Shown here in pieces: positions 1 to 10,209 of a stretch of 64,000 nucleotides of DNA. The position numbers were made by a program, and so were the translations under genes. The stretch lies in the NCBI RefSeq assembly GCF_900104795.1, contig NZ_FNTG01000001.1, positions 3,100,001 through 3,164,000 on the forward strand, in the 5' to 3' direction. Within the stretch, counting starts at the first letter, position 1; every line of letters starts with the position of its first letter. The notes beneath the pieces were generated by a model. That model was not told where the DNA came from. It worked only from the letters and a program-made list of their open reading frames with translations, and did no database searches. This stretch comes from Burkholderia sp. WP9. GTDB lineage: Bacteria; Pseudomonadota; Gammaproteobacteria; Burkholderiales; Burkholderiaceae.

Positions 1-412
1 GGCGCGCGATCCACAATTGCGGCGCGCCGTCTGCGTATTCTACGACGCCGTTCAGATGCACCGCGTAGGTCATCGTGCCGAAGAAGCGCGACGCCGCCCG
101 TTCGATATACGCGAGCGGCGGCGCGTCGAACGCGTTGCGGATCGCGTAGGTCTCGTTGCGCCAGCCTGGAATGCGGCCTTCGGCGGCGAGCGCGCCGATC
201 ACGGAACCGAGCGCGGCGCTGCGCAAATCCACCGTATTGAATGCGGGCGCGAGCGTCACACGGTTAGTGTCGAGGTCGAACACATCGGGCCAGCGCGCGA
301 GCGACGGCACATCGCTCGTGCGGATCCAGCCAACCTGTTCGGCGCCGATCCAGAACGGCACATGCGCATGCACGTCAAAGCGGCGCGCGGCGGTGATGCA
401 AGGCAAAGTCAT
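1..412 (-). CDS. DUF4743/NUDIX hydrolase, N-terminal part (runs off window)
   Basis: Only the first 137 residues are in the window; the gene continues past base 1. The ATG at 410-412 is preceded by GGAG at normal spacing. The start MTLPCITAARRFDVHAHVPF, the motif QVGWIR and the later segment FFGTMTYAVHLNG match the N-terminal DUF4743 domain that precedes a NUDIX hydrolase domain in proteins loosely annotated as thiamine pyrophosphokinase-related. The NUDIX box itself lies outside the window, so catalytic competence cannot be judged. It is co-oriented with the LysE-type gene upstream. Confidence 0.7.
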   Translation of the reverse strand, partial: MTLPCITAARRFDVHAHVPFWIGAEQVGWIRTSDVPSLARWPDVFDLDTNRVTLAPAFNTVDLRSAALGSVIGALAAEGRIPGWRNETYAIRNAFDAPPLAYIERAASRFFGTMTYAVHLNGVVEYADGAPQLWIAR

Positions 413-472
413 GTAAAGCTCCAAACTGTTTCCGGTGTTTGACGGTGAGCGCTGGGCACCGCGCCGCTCACC

Positions 473-1087
473 TCAATCGCGCAACGCGACCCGAATGCCG
501 ATGGCAATGAACGTCGCACCTGCCAGGCGATCAAGCCACACGCCCACCCGTGGGCGACGCTTCAGATAACCGCCCACGATCCCCGCGCACACGCCGAACA
601 GCGAAAACACCACCACTGTCTGCAACATGAACAGCGCGCCGAGCTCGAACATCTGCAGCGTGACGCTTTGCGAGCCGTTCGGCTGCACGAACTGCGGCAG
701 AAACACGATGAAAAACAGCGTCACCTTCGGATTCAGCAGATTGCCGAGCACGCTTTGGCGAAACACCGCCATCAGCGGCTGCGGCGCGCGCTCGTGCGCG
801 GTGGCGAGACCCTGGCTACGCAGGGCCTTGATGCCGATCCAGATCAGATAAGCCGCGCCGGCCAGCTTGATCGCTGTAAAGGCCATCGGCGACGAGCGCA
901 GCAACGCGGCCACGCCGAGCGCGGCCAGCGTGGTGTGAAACGTGATGCCCGCCGCGAAGCCGAGCGCCGCGACGAAACCGGCCGCGCGGCCCTGCGAGAT
1001 CCCGCGCGCGAGCACTTGCAGATTGTCCGGGCCGGGCGCCACGGTAATCGCGATCGAGGTGGCGAGAAACAGCAGGAAGTTAGGCAT
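473..1087 (-). CDS. LysE/RhtB family amino-acid exporter
   Basis: This 204-residue inner-membrane protein fits the LysE/RhtB efflux family, which exports amino acids or homoserine-like metabolites. The N-terminus contains the family signature TVAPGPDN around residues 17-24, and several hydrophobic stretches fit about six membrane spans. The open frame extends 21 codons upstream, but the ATG at 1087 has an AGAAGGA ribosome site and starts directly with the first membrane span, so it is preferred. It lies 59 bases downstream of apt on the same strand and may be co-transcribed. The substrate cannot be told from sequence. Confidence 0.88.
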   Translation of the reverse strand: MPNFLLFLATSIAITVAPGPDNLQVLARGISQGRAAGFVAALGFAAGITFHTTLAALGVAALLRSSPMAFTAIKLAGAAYLIWIGIKALRSQGLATAHERAPQPLMAVFRQSVLGNLLNPKVTLFFIVFLPQFVQPNGSQSVTLQMFELGALFMLQTVVVFSLFGVCAGIVGGYLKRRPRVGVWLDRLAGATFIAIGIRVALRD

Positions 1088-1146
1088 TGTTGTGTCCTTC
1101 TCTGTGAGCAGGAAGAAGCTTCTCGCAGCGCGTTTGCCGCCAATAA

Positions 1147-1713
1147 TCAATGACCGTCGAATCCAGTCACCGTATACAGCGCGAGACCGCTTTCGCGCAG
1201 CAGCTTCGAGCCGCCGAGCTCAGGCAGATCGATAATCGCCGCGCCTTCCACCACGACCGCGCCGAGCCGCTCGAGCAGGATCTTGCCGGCCATCATCGTG
1301 CCGCCCGTGGCGATCAGGTCGTCGATGATCACAACGCGATCACCCGGCTTGCAGGCGTCTTCGTGAATCTCGACGGTGGCGGAGCCGTATTCGAGGTCAT
1401 AGGATTGCGCGACCCGCTTGTAGGGCAGCTTGCCCGCCTTGCGAATCGGAATGAAGCCGAGGTTCAGCTCATACGCGAGAATCGGCCCGATGATAAAACC
1501 TCGCGCATCCAACCCGGCAATGTAATCGAGCTTTGCGTCGATATAGCGCTGCACGAATAGATCGATCAGCACGCGCAGCGACTTCGGCTCCTGCAAAAGC
1601 GGCGTGATATCGCGGAACTGCACGCCCGGCTCCGGCCAGTCGGGCACCGTGCGAATGTGGCTTTTGATGTAATCGGCCGCATCGAGCGGCGCGCTCGAGA
1701 GCGCGTTGGACAT
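1147..1713 (-). CDS. apt: Adenine phosphoribosyltransferase
   Basis: Purine salvage enzyme converting adenine and PRPP to AMP and pyrophosphate in the cytoplasm. The 188-residue length is usual for the family. The PRPP-binding motif [13 protein letters not shown] lies around residues 127-139, and the N-terminal part carries the typical [14 protein letters not shown] segment. The ATG at 1711-1713 is preceded by GGAGA at good spacing. It is followed by the LysE-type exporter on the same strand. Confidence 0.96.
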   Translation of the reverse strand: MSNALSSAPLDAADYIKSHIRTVPDWPEPGVQFRDITPLLQEPKSLRVLIDLFVQRYIDAKLDYIAGLDARGFIIGPILAYELNLGFIPIRKAGKLPYKRVAQSYDLEYGSATVEIHEDACKPGDRVVIIDDLIATGGTMMAGKILLERLGAVVVEGAAIIDLPELGGSKLLRESGLALYTVTGFDGH

Positions 1714-1803
1714 GATGTCTCCGGATGGACCTGCACAGGTCCGATGAAAAGCTAAACCAGGGCGCGCCCGCAGGCACGCGCCTCGCCCTGGGTACAGGCG
1801 GCG

Positions 1804-3807
1804 CTATGCTGCGGTGGCGCCCGCGCGCCGATGCTTCGAGAGCCGTTCCTCGGCCTCCGCCAACTGCTCGGGCAGACCGCGCAGCACCACGATATCGCTC
1901 GAACGCAGCTTGGTGGACGGGTCCGGCTCGACGCCGCGAATGCCGTGCCGGCGAATCGCCGTCACTTCGACGCCCACGTCGAACAGGCCCAATTCCGCGA
2001 GCGTGCGGCCCACGGCGTCCGAGTTTTCGTCGACCGGCACCGATTGTAGCCGCACCTGTTCGTGACCGTCGTCGTCGTCCACGTCGTCGGCGCCGTGGAA
2101 ATAGCCGCGCAGCAGCGCATAGCGCTCGTCGCGCATTTCCTCGACCCGGCGCACCACCCGCCGCATCGGCACGCCCATCACCACGAGCGTATGCGAGGCG
2201 AGCATCAGACTGCCTTCGACGATTTCCGGAATCACTTCGGTCGCGCCCGCGGCCAGCAGCTTTTCCAGATCGGCGTCGTCCACAGTACGGACGATCACCG
2301 GCAGCGTGGGTTCGAGTTCGTGAATGTTGTGCAGCACGCGCAGTGCCGACGGCGTGTTCGCGTAGGTGATCGCAATCGCGGCCGCGCGGTGGATACCGGC
2401 GGCAAGCAGCGACTCGCGCCGCCCGGCGTCGCCGAACACGACCGACTCACCCGCCGCCGCCGCCGCCGCGACCCGGTCGGGATCCAGGTCCAGCGCGACG
2501 TACGACAACCCTTCATGCTCCAGCATACGCGCCAGATTCTGCCCGGCCCGGCCATAACCGCAAATGATCACGTGGCCGCTTTGCTTCAGGCTTTGCGTGG
2601 CGATGCGCGTCATCTGCAACGACTGCATCATCCATTCAGTCGACGAAAGGCGCAGCACGATACGATCCGCGTTCTGGATCATGAACGGTGCGGCCAGCAT
2701 CGACAGCAGCATGGCGGCGAGTATCGCCTGCAGCAACGTGGCGTCGACGAGATGCTTGTCGAGAATCAGATTCAGCAGCACGAAGCCGAACTCGCCCGCT
2801 TGCGCGAGGCCGATACCGGTGCGCATCGCGACGCCCGGCGAGGCGCCGAACAGCCGCGCGAGCCCCGTGATCATCACCGCCTTCAGCAGGATCGGCCCGA
2901 GCACGAAACCGAGCACGATCAGCGGATGCTCCCAGATCACCCGCGGATTGAGCAGCATGCCGGTGGTGACGAAGAAGAGACCGAGCAGCACATCGCGAAA
3001 CGGCTTGATGTCCTCTTCCACCTGATGCCGGTACGGCGTCTCGGCGATCAACATGCCGGCGATGAATGCGCCGAGCGCGAGCGACAGCCCGAATTTGTCC
3101 GTGATGAACGCGGCGCCGAGCGTCACCAGCAACAGATTGAGAATGAACAGTTCCTGCGACCGGCGCCGCGCCACCACGTTGAACCAGCGCGTCATGAACC
3201 GCTGGCCCACGATCAAAAGCAGCGCCAACGCCACCACGATCTTGATCGCCGCCACGCCGAGCGCGCTGACCAGGTCTTCGGAATTGCCGCCCAGCGCCGC
3301 GATGACGATCAGCAGCGGCACCACCGCCAGATCCTGAAACAGCAGCACGCCGAAGATATTGCGCCCATGCTCCGTCTCGATCTCCAGCCGCTCCGCCAGC
3401 ATCTTGCTGACGATCGCCGTCGACGACATGGCGAGCGCGCCGCCCAGCGCCACGCTTGCCTGCCACCTGATATGCACCCAGCGCTCCAGCACGAAACCGA
3501 GCGTGACCGCCACCGCGATCGTGCCGATCACCTGCAACAGGCCGAGGCCGAACACGAGACGGCGCATGGAGCGCAGCTTGGCAAGCGAAAACTCCAGCCC
3601 GATCGAGAACATCAGGAACACAACGCCGAATTCAGCGAGGTTCTGCGCCCCGACCGAGTCCGGAATCAGACCGAATGCATGCGGCCCGACGACGATGCCC
3701 ACCGTCAGATAGCCGAGCATCGGCGGAAGATTCAGAAAGCGAAAGGTCACCACGCCCGCCACCGATGCAAGCAGCAGGAACAGCGTCATTTCGAGGGGGG
3801 AAATCAT
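1804..3807 (-). CDS. Kef-type CPA2 cation:proton antiporter with RCK domains
   Basis: A 667-residue member of the CPA2 antiporter family (KefB/KefC/YbaL-like), exchanging K+ or another monovalent cation for H+ across the inner membrane. Residues about 1-390 form the multi-span Na+/H+-exchanger domain. A TrkA-N Rossmann domain starts near residue 412 with GYGRAGQNLA (GxGxxG). A TrkA-C domain occupies roughly residues 580-660. The frame is open 32 codons further upstream, but the start MISPLEMTLFLLLAS places the first membrane span correctly. It is divergent from kdsD, with about 160 bases between. The regulatory ligand is unknown. Confidence 0.92.
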   Translation of the reverse strand: MISPLEMTLFLLLASVAGVVTFRFLNLPPMLGYLTVGIVVGPHAFGLIPDSVGAQNLAEFGVVFLMFSIGLEFSLAKLRSMRRLVFGLGLLQVIGTIAVAVTLGFVLERWVHIRWQASVALGGALAMSSTAIVSKMLAERLEIETEHGRNIFGVLLFQDLAVVPLLIVIAALGGNSEDLVSALGVAAIKIVVALALLLIVGQRFMTRWFNVVARRRSQELFILNLLLVTLGAAFITDKFGLSLALGAFIAGMLIAETPYRHQVEEDIKPFRDVLLGLFFVTTGMLLNPRVIWEHPLIVLGFVLGPILLKAVMITGLARLFGASPGVAMRTGIGLAQAGEFGFVLLNLILDKHLVDATLLQAILAAMLLSMLAAPFMIQNADRIVLRLSSTEWMMQSLQMTRIATQSLKQSGHVIICGYGRAGQNLARMLEHEGLSYVALDLDPDRVAAAAAAGESVVFGDAGRRESLLAAGIHRAAAIAITYANTPSALRVLHNIHELEPTLPVIVRTVDDADLEKLLAAGATEVIPEIVEGSLMLASHTLVVMGVPMRRVVRRVEEMRDERYALLRGYFHGADDVDDDDGHEQVRLQSVPVDENSDAVGRTLAELGLFDVGVEVTAIRRHGIRGVEPDPSTKLRSSDIVVLRGLPEQLAEAEERLSKHRRAGATAA

Positions 3808-3968
3808 CGGCAGAAACGCATCGGTAAAGCGTCCTCGTTCGTCAGCGGAACCGCGCACGAGAAACGCCGTGCGACAAGGTTGAGGGGCCGTTAAAGGCAG
3901 CAATGGAGACAGCGGCTCGGCACAGCAGGCCCGGCGCGGCGAACAGGCGCCTTTGCTATACTTCGCGA

Positions 3969-4952
3969 ATGATAGCGAAAATCAATGGCGACCGGGCACT
4001 CGCGCTCGCTCGCGACGTGCTCGACATCGAAGCGGACGCCGTGCGCGCGCTTCGCGATCAACTCGACGATGGTTTCGTCGGGGCGGTCGATTTCATCCTC
4101 GGTTGCCGCGGGCGCGTAGTCGTTTCCGGCATCGGCAAATCCGGCCACGTGGCCCGCAAGCTCGCGGCCACGCTTGCCAGCACCGGCACGCCGGCATTCT
4201 TCGTGCACCCAGCGGAAGCCAGTCATGGCGACCTCGGCATGGTCACTGCCGACGACGTGTTCGTGGCGCTGTCCAATTCCGGTGAAACCGAAGAACTCGT
4301 CGCGATCCTGCCGCTCATCAAGCGGCTCGGCGCGAAGCTGATTGCGATGACGGGCCGCCCGTCATCGAGTCTCGCACAACTGGCCGACGTGCACCTGAAT
4401 TCCGGGGTAGCGAAAGAGGCCTGTCCGATGAACCTCGCGCCCACCGCCAGCACCACCGCCGCGCTCGCGCTCGGCGACGCGCTCGCGGTCGCGGTGCTCG
4501 ACGCGCGTGGCTTCGGCCGCGACGACTTCGCCCGCTCGCATCCGGGCGGCGCGCTCGGCCGGCGCCTGCTGACTTATGTACGCGACGTCATGCGCACCGG
4601 CGACGAAGTGCCGAAGGTCACACCCGAGGCTACCGTGCGCGACGCGCTGTTCCAGTTGACCGCCAAGCGCATGGGCATGACCGCGATCGTCGATCACGCG
4701 GACCACGTGGCCGGCATCTTCACCGACGGCGACTTGCGCCGCGTGCTCGAACGCGACGGCGATTTCCGTAATTTGCCGATCGCCTCCGTGATGACCGCCG
4801 GCCCGCGCACCATCGGTCCGGATCAACTCGCGGTGGAAGCCGTGGAACTCATGGAGCGCCACCGCATCAATCAGATGCTGGTCGTCGACGAAGCAGGCAC
4901 GCTGATCGGCGCACTCAACATGCACGACCTGTTCTCGAAGAAGGTGATCTGA
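3969..4952 (+). CDS. kdsD: Arabinose-5-phosphate isomerase
   Basis: Interconverts ribulose 5-phosphate and arabinose 5-phosphate, the first step of Kdo synthesis for lipopolysaccharide. The 327-residue protein has an N-terminal SIS domain (the SGIGKSGHVARK motif near residue 55) and a tandem CBS pair in the last 120 residues, the usual architecture. The frame is open 22 codons upstream, but MIAKINGDRALALARDVL aligns with the family start. It heads a tightly packed kdsD-kdsC-lptC-lptA-lptB operon; its stop overlaps the kdsC start by one base. Confidence 0.95.
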   Translation: MIAKINGDRALALARDVLDIEADAVRALRDQLDDGFVGAVDFILGCRGRVVVSGIGKSGHVARKLAATLASTGTPAFFVHPAEASHGDLGMVTADDVFVALSNSGETEELVAILPLIKRLGAKLIAMTGRPSSSLAQLADVHLNSGVAKEACPMNLAPTASTTAALALGDALAVAVLDARGFGRDDFARSHPGGALGRRLLTYVRDVMRTGDEVPKVTPEATVRDALFQLTAKRMGMTAIVDHADHVAGIFTDGDLRRVLERDGDFRNLPIASVMTAGPRTIGPDQLAVEAVELMERHRINQMLVVDEAGTLIGALNMHDLFSKKVI

Positions 4953-5512
4953 TGGCCCTCGCTCCCGCCACCGCAACCGAACGCGCAAGCCGCGTGAAGC
5001 TGATGATTTTCGACGTCGACGGCGTGCTGACCGACGGCGGCCTGCTGTTCACGGCGGAAGGCGACACGATGAAGGGCTTCAATTCGATGGACGGCCACGG
5101 CATGAAGCTGCTGCGCCAGGCCGGCATCGAAACGGCGATCATCACCGGGCGCAAGTCGGGCATCGTGGCGGCGCGTGCGAAGGAAATGAACATCACGCAC
5201 GTCTACCAGGGCGTGCAGGACAAACCCCAGGCGTTCGCGGACCTGCTGCAGCAAACCGGCATGACGGCGGAACAATGCGGCTACATGGGCGACGACTGGG
5301 TCGATCTCGGCGTGATGCTGAAAGTCGGCTTCGCGGCCGCGCCGGCCAACTCGCACCCTGAAGTGATCGCGCGGGCCCATTGGGTCAGCGAAGCGCGCGG
5401 CGGCCATGGCGCGGCGCGCGAAGTCTGCGATACGTTGCTGCGCGCGCAGCACAAATACGACGCGTTGCTCGCGGCCGCCTGTAGCGGCGAACAGCGAGGC
5501 CTCGTCGGATGA
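4952..5512 (+). CDS. kdsC: 3-deoxy-manno-octulosonate-8-phosphatase
   Basis: HAD-superfamily phosphatase that removes phosphate from Kdo 8-phosphate. The catalytic motif FDVDGVLTDG is at about residues 18-27, with the nucleophile and acid/base aspartates present, and a later MGDDWVDL motif supplies the metal-binding aspartates. At 186 residues it is a capless C0-type HAD of normal length. It overlaps kdsD by one base and lptC by four, so all three are probably translated in a coupled way. Confidence 0.95.
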   Translation: MALAPATATERASRVKLMIFDVDGVLTDGGLLFTAEGDTMKGFNSMDGHGMKLLRQAGIETAIITGRKSGIVAARAKEMNITHVYQGVQDKPQAFADLLQQTGMTAEQCGYMGDDWVDLGVMLKVGFAAAPANSHPEVIARAHWVSEARGGHGAAREVCDTLLRAQHKYDALLAAACSGEQRGLVG

Positions 5513-6117
5513 ACCAGTTTCGCCTGACTTCGCTGATTCCGCTGGTCGCAATGGCTGCGCTCGCCGGTATCACGTGGTGGCTGTTGCAGGCCACCCTGCC
5601 TCGGCAGAACGAAGGCGTGGTGCGTCCCAAGGAACACACGCCGGACTACTTCGCCGACAACTTCTCGATTTCCGAACTCGACCAGTCGGGCTCGACACAA
5701 TACCGGCTGACCGCGCAATCGCTGATCCACTACGAAGACGACGAGCTGAGCGACATGGTCAAACCGGCCATGCGCGCGTTCCAGCCGGGCAAGCCGATCG
5801 TCACCGCAACCGGCGATACCGGTAAGGTGAACGGCGACGCGTCCATCGTCGATCTGTACGACAACGCGCGCATTCTGCGGGCACCCGGCTACGGAGATCC
5901 GCAGATGCAAGCGGATTCGCAGCATTTTAGGGTGCTGGTCAACGACGATGTGATCGAGACTGAAAAGCCGGTTAAACTTCAGCGCGGCATGTCGGTGATG
6001 ACTGCCAGCGGCATGAACTACAACAACGTCACCCGGGTGATGCAGCTGTTCGGCAACGTGAAAGGCTCGATCGCCCCGTCCGAAGCAGGCGGCAGCTCGC
6101 CCAAGCAACCCGGGTAA
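5509..6117 (+). CDS. lptC: LPS export ABC transporter periplasmic protein LptC
   Basis: Bitopic inner-membrane component of the Lpt bridge that hands LPS from LptB2FG to LptA. A single N-terminal membrane anchor (about residues 7-27) is followed by a periplasmic beta-jellyroll LptC domain; the segment PDYFADNFSISELDQSG is typical. It is 202 residues long and overlaps kdsC by four bases (ATGA). Confidence 0.92.
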   Translation: MNQFRLTSLIPLVAMAALAGITWWLLQATLPRQNEGVVRPKEHTPDYFADNFSISELDQSGSTQYRLTAQSLIHYEDDELSDMVKPAMRAFQPGKPIVTATGDTGKVNGDASIVDLYDNARILRAPGYGDPQMQADSQHFRVLVNDDVIETEKPVKLQRGMSVMTASGMNYNNVTRVMQLFGNVKGSIAPSEAGGSSPKQPG

Positions 6118-6137
6118 TCCATTCCAGGCGTGACTGC

Positions 6138-6809
6138 ATGAACGAATCGTTCCCCCGTTTTGATACCGGCCGCTCGCGCTCCCTGTCCGCGTGCCGCGCC
6201 GGACTCGCTGCGCTGATCGTCGCGTTGCCGCTCGCCGGCTTCGCGCCGCTCGCGCACGCGGACCGTGCCGACAAGGACAAGCCGCTGAACGTCGAAGCCG
6301 ACAACATGACTTACGACGACCTCAAACAGGTCAATATCTTTACCGGCCATGTGGTCGCGACCAAAGGCACGATCGTGATCAAGGCCGACCGCGTCGAAGT
6401 GACACAAGACCCGCAAGGCTATCAGTACGCCACCGGCACCTCGAGCGGCGGCAATCTGTCGTATTTCCGCCAGAAGCGCGAAGGTCTCGACGAATACATC
6501 GAAGGCACGGCCATTCGTATCGACTACGACGGCAAGCAGGATCTGACCACGCTCACCACCAACGCGACCGTGAAACGCCTGCAAGGCCTCTCCACGGTCA
6601 TGGACCAGGTGCACGGCAGCGTCATTACGTACGACGGGCAGAGCGACTTCTATACCGCGAAGGCAGGTAAGGACGTAGCCGGCCCGGGTAACCCGACCGG
6701 CCGCGTGCGTGCCATGCTGGCGCCGCGCAACGGCGGCGCCGCGCCGCTGAACGGCGCGTCGGCCACGCTTGCGCCGTCCACGACGATCCAGGGAGCGCCG
6801 AACCAGTGA
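6138..6809 (+). CDS. lptA: Lipopolysaccharide transport periplasmic protein LptA
   Basis: Periplasmic bridge protein carrying LPS from LptC to LptD. It has a signal peptide ending at about residue 41 (LAHADRADK) and an LptA/OstA beta-jellyroll domain starting with [13 protein letters not shown] and containing [11 protein letters not shown]. At 223 residues it has a low-complexity alanine- and proline-rich tail. It follows lptC by 20 bases and overlaps lptB by four. Confidence 0.94.
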   Translation: MNESFPRFDTGRSRSLSACRAGLAALIVALPLAGFAPLAHADRADKDKPLNVEADNMTYDDLKQVNIFTGHVVATKGTIVIKADRVEVTQDPQGYQYATGTSSGGNLSYFRQKREGLDEYIEGTAIRIDYDGKQDLTTLTTNATVKRLQGLSTVMDQVHGSVITYDGQSDFYTAKAGKDVAGPGNPTGRVRAMLAPRNGGAAPLNGASATLAPSTTIQGAPNQ

Positions 6810-7591
6810 GCACCTCCGCGTCCCTCCCCAATCGCAAGCCGGCCGGCACCAGTAGTTCGCTGGCGGTGCGCAACCTGAAAAAGCGTTATGGGTCGCGCAC
6901 CGTCGTCAAAGACGTGTCGCTCGACGTCAAAAGCGGCGAAGTGGTCGGTCTGCTCGGCCCCAACGGCGCGGGCAAGACCACCTCGTTCTATATGATCGTC
7001 GGCCTCGTGCCGCTCGACGCGGGTGAAATCGATCTGGACGGCAAGTCGATCAGCCTGCTGCCGATCCACAAGCGAGCTTCGCTTGGGCTGTCGTACCTGC
7101 CGCAGGAAGCTTCGGTGTTCCGCAAGCTCAGCGTCGAACAAAACATTCGTGCCGTGCTCGAATTGCAACACGAAGACAACGGCAAGCGGCTTAGCAAAGA
7201 CACCATTACGAGCCGCACGGAAGCCTTGCTCGACGAATTGCAGATTTCGCACTTGCGCGAAAATCCGGCGCTGTCGCTCTCGGGCGGCGAACGCCGCCGG
7301 GTCGAAATTGCTCGCGCGCTGGCCACCAATCCCAGCTTTATTCTGCTCGACGAACCGTTCGCCGGCGTCGACCCGATCGCCGTGCTCGAAATCCAGAAGA
7401 TCGTCAAATTTCTGAAGCAGCGCAACATCGGCGTGCTGATTACCGACCACAACGTGCGCGAAACGCTCGGCATCTGCGATCACGCCTACATCATCAGCGA
7501 CGGTAGTGTGCTGGCAGCCGGCGCCCCGAGCGACATCATCGAAAACGAAAGCGTGCGGCGCGTCTATCTGGGCGAGCACTTCCGCATGTAA
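6806..7591 (+). CDS. lptB: LPS export ABC transporter ATP-binding protein LptB
   Basis: ATPase that drives LPS extraction with LptFG. It has Walker [10 protein letters not shown], the ABC signature LSGGERRR and Walker [11 protein letters not shown], plus the H-loop ITDHNVRE. It starts with GTG at 6806, overlapping the lptA stop, with GGGAG upstream. It is 261 residues long, with a short N-terminal extension rich in Ser and Pro. It is the last gene of the kds-lpt operon. Confidence 0.96.
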   Translation: MSTSASLPNRKPAGTSSSLAVRNLKKRYGSRTVVKDVSLDVKSGEVVGLLGPNGAGKTTSFYMIVGLVPLDAGEIDLDGKSISLLPIHKRASLGLSYLPQEASVFRKLSVEQNIRAVLELQHEDNGKRLSKDTITSRTEALLDELQISHLRENPALSLSGGERRRVEIARALATNPSFILLDEPFAGVDPIAVLEIQKIVKFLKQRNIGVLITDHNVRETLGICDHAYIISDGSVLAAGAPSDIIENESVRRVYLGEHFRM

Positions 7592-7809
7592 GCGCATCAG
7601 GGATTCCCGGCGGTGCGAGCGCGCACCCGCCGGCTCCCCGTGCCGTAACCGCACTCGCGTATTTTCGACCAGGGCCGATTCGCGCCCAGCACCGCCCAAC
7701 ACCGCCCGAAAGAGCGCACGAGAGTGCACGCGAGAGGCGCACGCGTAATTGCGAATGTCGCAAGGTATCGCGGTCGTGGCAAACTCTCTACAATGAATCT
7801 CAACTTGCC

Positions 7810-9327
7810 ATGAAAGCCAGCCTCCAACTCCGCCTATCGCAGCATCTTGCGCTGACGCCGCAACTGCAGCAGTCCATCCGGCTGCTTCAGTTGTCTACGC
7901 TCGAATTGCAGCAGGAAGTCGCAATGGCGATCTCGCAAAATCCACTCCTCGAGAACGAGGACGACTGGATCGCGAGCCCGCTGCGCGTGGCGGCCGACGG
8001 CTCGCTGATCGCCCAGGCGCCCAATTCGTCCGCTCCGCCCGACCAGATGGGCGGCAGCACGTCGTCATCGTCCACCAGCAGCAGCGAGCGCGCCGAGAAC
8101 GGCGAGCCGCAGGGCGTGGACGAATACAACGGCCTAGGCGGCGACAGTAACGGCGACGCATCCCAGTGGAATCTCGACGACTACGGCCGCTCGGGCAACG
8201 CCTCGGACGACGACGACCTGCCGCCGCTGCAAATCCACGAATCGAGCACCTCGCTGCGCGACCACCTGATGGCGCAATTGCGCGTCACCCAGGCGAGCCA
8301 GCGCGACCGGGCGCTGATCACCTTCCTGATCGAATCGCTCGACGACGACGGCTACCTGGCCGCCACGCTCGAGGAAGTGCAGGCCGATCTGCCCGAAGAA
8401 CTCGAAGTCGACCTCGACGAACTGAATGCCGCGCTTGCGCTGCTGCATAGCTTCGACCCGGCCGGCGTCGGCGCCCGTTCCGCGTCGGAATGTCTCAAGC
8501 TGCAATTGCTGCGGCTCGATGCCTCACCCACTCGCACGCTCGCGCTCGATATCGTCGCCCACCATCTGGAATTGCTGGCGGCGCGCGATTTCACGCGTCT
8601 GCGCAAGCACCTGAAGGCCAACGACGACGACTTACGCGATGCCCACGTGCTGATCCGCTCGCTCGAACCGTTCCCCGGCGCCGCTTACGGCAAGGCCGAA
8701 GCGGACTATGTCGTGCCGGACATCATGGTGCGCAAGACGGCACAGGGCTGGCAGGCCGAGCTGAATCCTGAAGTCGTGCCGAAGCTGCGAATCAACCACC
8801 TTTACGCGAATATTCTGCGCAATAACCGGGGCGATCCGGGCAGCGGTTCGTTGCGCCAGCAACTGCAGGAAGCGCGCTGGCTGATCAAAAATATCCAGCA
8901 GCGTTTCGAGACGATCCTGCGGGTGGCGCAAGCTATTGTCGAGCGTCAGAAGAGCTTTTTTGTGCACGGCGAAATTGCCATGCGCCCCTTGGTTTTGCGG
9001 GAAATTGCTGATACGCTGGGCCTACACGAGTCAACTGTCTCGCGTGTGACAACCGGTAAATACATGCTGACCCCATTCGGGACGCTTGAATTTAAGTACT
9101 TCTTCGGATCACACGTTTCGACTGACACGGGCGGCGCGGCGTCTTCAACGGCGATCCGCGCGCTCATCAAGCAACTGATAGGAGCGGAAAACCCGAAATC
9201 TCCTCTTTCAGACAGTCGCATAGCCGAACTGCTGGCGGAACAGGGCTTCGTGGTCGCACGGCGTACCGTTGCGAAGTACCGTGAAGCGCTCAAGATTCCG
9301 GCAGTCAACCTGCGCAAGTCTCTGTAG
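7810..9327 (+). CDS. rpoN: RNA polymerase sigma-54 factor
   Basis: Alternative sigma factor for -24/-12 promoters, dependent on enhancer-binding ATPases. The Gln/Leu-rich activator-contact region I is at the N-terminus ([17 protein letters not shown]), followed by a long acidic, Ser-rich region II of about 130 residues, the core-binding domain, and the C-terminal helix-turn-helix with the RpoN box [10 protein letters not shown] near residues 481-490. It is 505 residues long. About 218 bases separate it from lptB, enough for its own promoter. The rpoN-hpf-ptsN order is typical of proteobacteria. Confidence 0.97.
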   Translation: MKASLQLRLSQHLALTPQLQQSIRLLQLSTLELQQEVAMAISQNPLLENEDDWIASPLRVAADGSLIAQAPNSSAPPDQMGGSTSSSSTSSSERAENGEPQGVDEYNGLGGDSNGDASQWNLDDYGRSGNASDDDDLPPLQIHESSTSLRDHLMAQLRVTQASQRDRALITFLIESLDDDGYLAATLEEVQADLPEELEVDLDELNAALALLHSFDPAGVGARSASECLKLQLLRLDASPTRTLALDIVAHHLELLAARDFTRLRKHLKANDDDLRDAHVLIRSLEPFPGAAYGKAEADYVVPDIMVRKTAQGWQAELNPEVVPKLRINHLYANILRNNRGDPGSGSLRQQLQEARWLIKNIQQRFETILRVAQAIVERQKSFFVHGEIAMRPLVLREIADTLGLHESTVSRVTTGKYMLTPFGTLEFKYFFGSHVSTDTGGAASSTAIRALIKQLIGAENPKSPLSDSRIAELLAEQGFVVARRTVAKYREALKIPAVNLRKSL

Positions 9328-9497
9328 CCCGTCGCCTTCCGTGGCGGGCATTTACCGGCCGCTCCGCTGTTGGCGGACAGGCCGGCCGATGCGACCTGCC
9401 AGAAGTCAGTCACCGGGGGACGACTCAGGCAAGTCGACAGATCGACCGGACCTTCCTCATCGTGCGGATCAAGCGGCCACTAGCTTGGAGAAGCACT

Positions 9498-9857
9498 ATG
9501 AATCTGCAGATCAGTGGACACCACCTCGAAGTAACGCCTGCGTTGCGCGAATACGTGATCACCAAACTGGATAGGGTGCTAAGACATTTCGATCAGGTCA
9601 TCGACGGCAGTGTGGTCCTCTCGGTCGACAACAACCACAAGGAAAAGGAAAAGCGTCAAAAGGTTGAAATCAACCTGCATCTCAAGGGCAAGGATCTCTT
9701 TGTCGAGAGCTGTGACAGCGACCTGTACGCTGCGATCGATCTGATGATCGACAAGCTTGACCGGCAAGTCATTCGCCATAAGGATCGCCTGCAAGGCCAT
9801 GCGCATGAGGCGATCAAGTATCAACCGGCGCCGCAACTAGACGTGCCGCCGCAGTAA
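9498..9857 (+). CDS. hpf: Ribosome hibernation-promoting factor (short form)
   Basis: A 119-residue HPF/YfiA-family protein that binds the 30S decoding region and promotes ribosome hibernation in stationary phase. The start [20 protein letters not shown] is typical; TTGGAGAAG lies just upstream of the ATG at 9498, although the frame is open 12 codons further back. It is followed by a strong terminator at 9905-9935. In this neighbourhood it is usually expressed with rpoN. Confidence 0.95.
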   Translation: MNLQISGHHLEVTPALREYVITKLDRVLRHFDQVIDGSVVLSVDNNHKEKEKRQKVEINLHLKGKDLFVESCDSDLYAAIDLMIDKLDRQVIRHKDRLQGHAHEAIKYQPAPQLDVPPQ

Positions 9858-9904
9858 GGGAACCTGGAGGATTTTTTCATTCGCTCTTCGTTTTCCCTTA
9901 ACCA

Positions 9905-9935
9905 GCAAAACCGCCCGGACCCGGGCGGTTTTTTG
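9905..9935. terminator. Rho-independent terminator after hpf
   Basis: An 8-bp perfect GC stem (CCGCCCGG at 9911-9918, CCGGGCGG at 9921-9928) with a 2-base loop is flanked by AAAA on the left and a run of six T on the right. It closes the rpoN-hpf unit and probably works in both directions. Confidence 0.93.
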
Positions 9936-10209
9936 TTTCTGGACGCCCTTTTCTCGCATGGCCGCGTGGCATATCGACGCTAGAACATAACTCACTGCGC
10001 ATTGATGGCGCGTCGCACCATCCGTGGCTACCCTGTTCTATAATGTTCCGGTTACCATCGGGGTCAAAGTTAGCTCAGGCGGAAAAAACGGTCGGCCGGA
10101 GTCCTGCGCTTTTTGCACCTCCACGCTCGTCGCCGCGAGCATCAAACGAATGGAACGCCACTCAAACGCCCCAGCGAGGAGAACCCAGGCCACGTTTTCG
10201 CCTGTCAAC
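9936..10209 (+). promoter_or_regulatory. Upstream region of ptsN with possible -10 element
   Basis: There is no gene in this 274-base stretch. A TATAAT hexamer at 10039-10044 (context TGTTCTATAATG) is the best visible -10 box for ptsN; no matching TTGACA lies 16-18 bases upstream. The reading frame of ptsN stays open back to 10024, but no family similarity is seen before residue MNRLAKFLPL. Confidence 0.4.

Noticed and set aside
2062..3894. 610-codon open frame on the plus strand
   Set aside because: Exact antisense of the Kef-type antiporter; His/Arg/Gln-rich product typical of a shadow frame in high-GC DNA.
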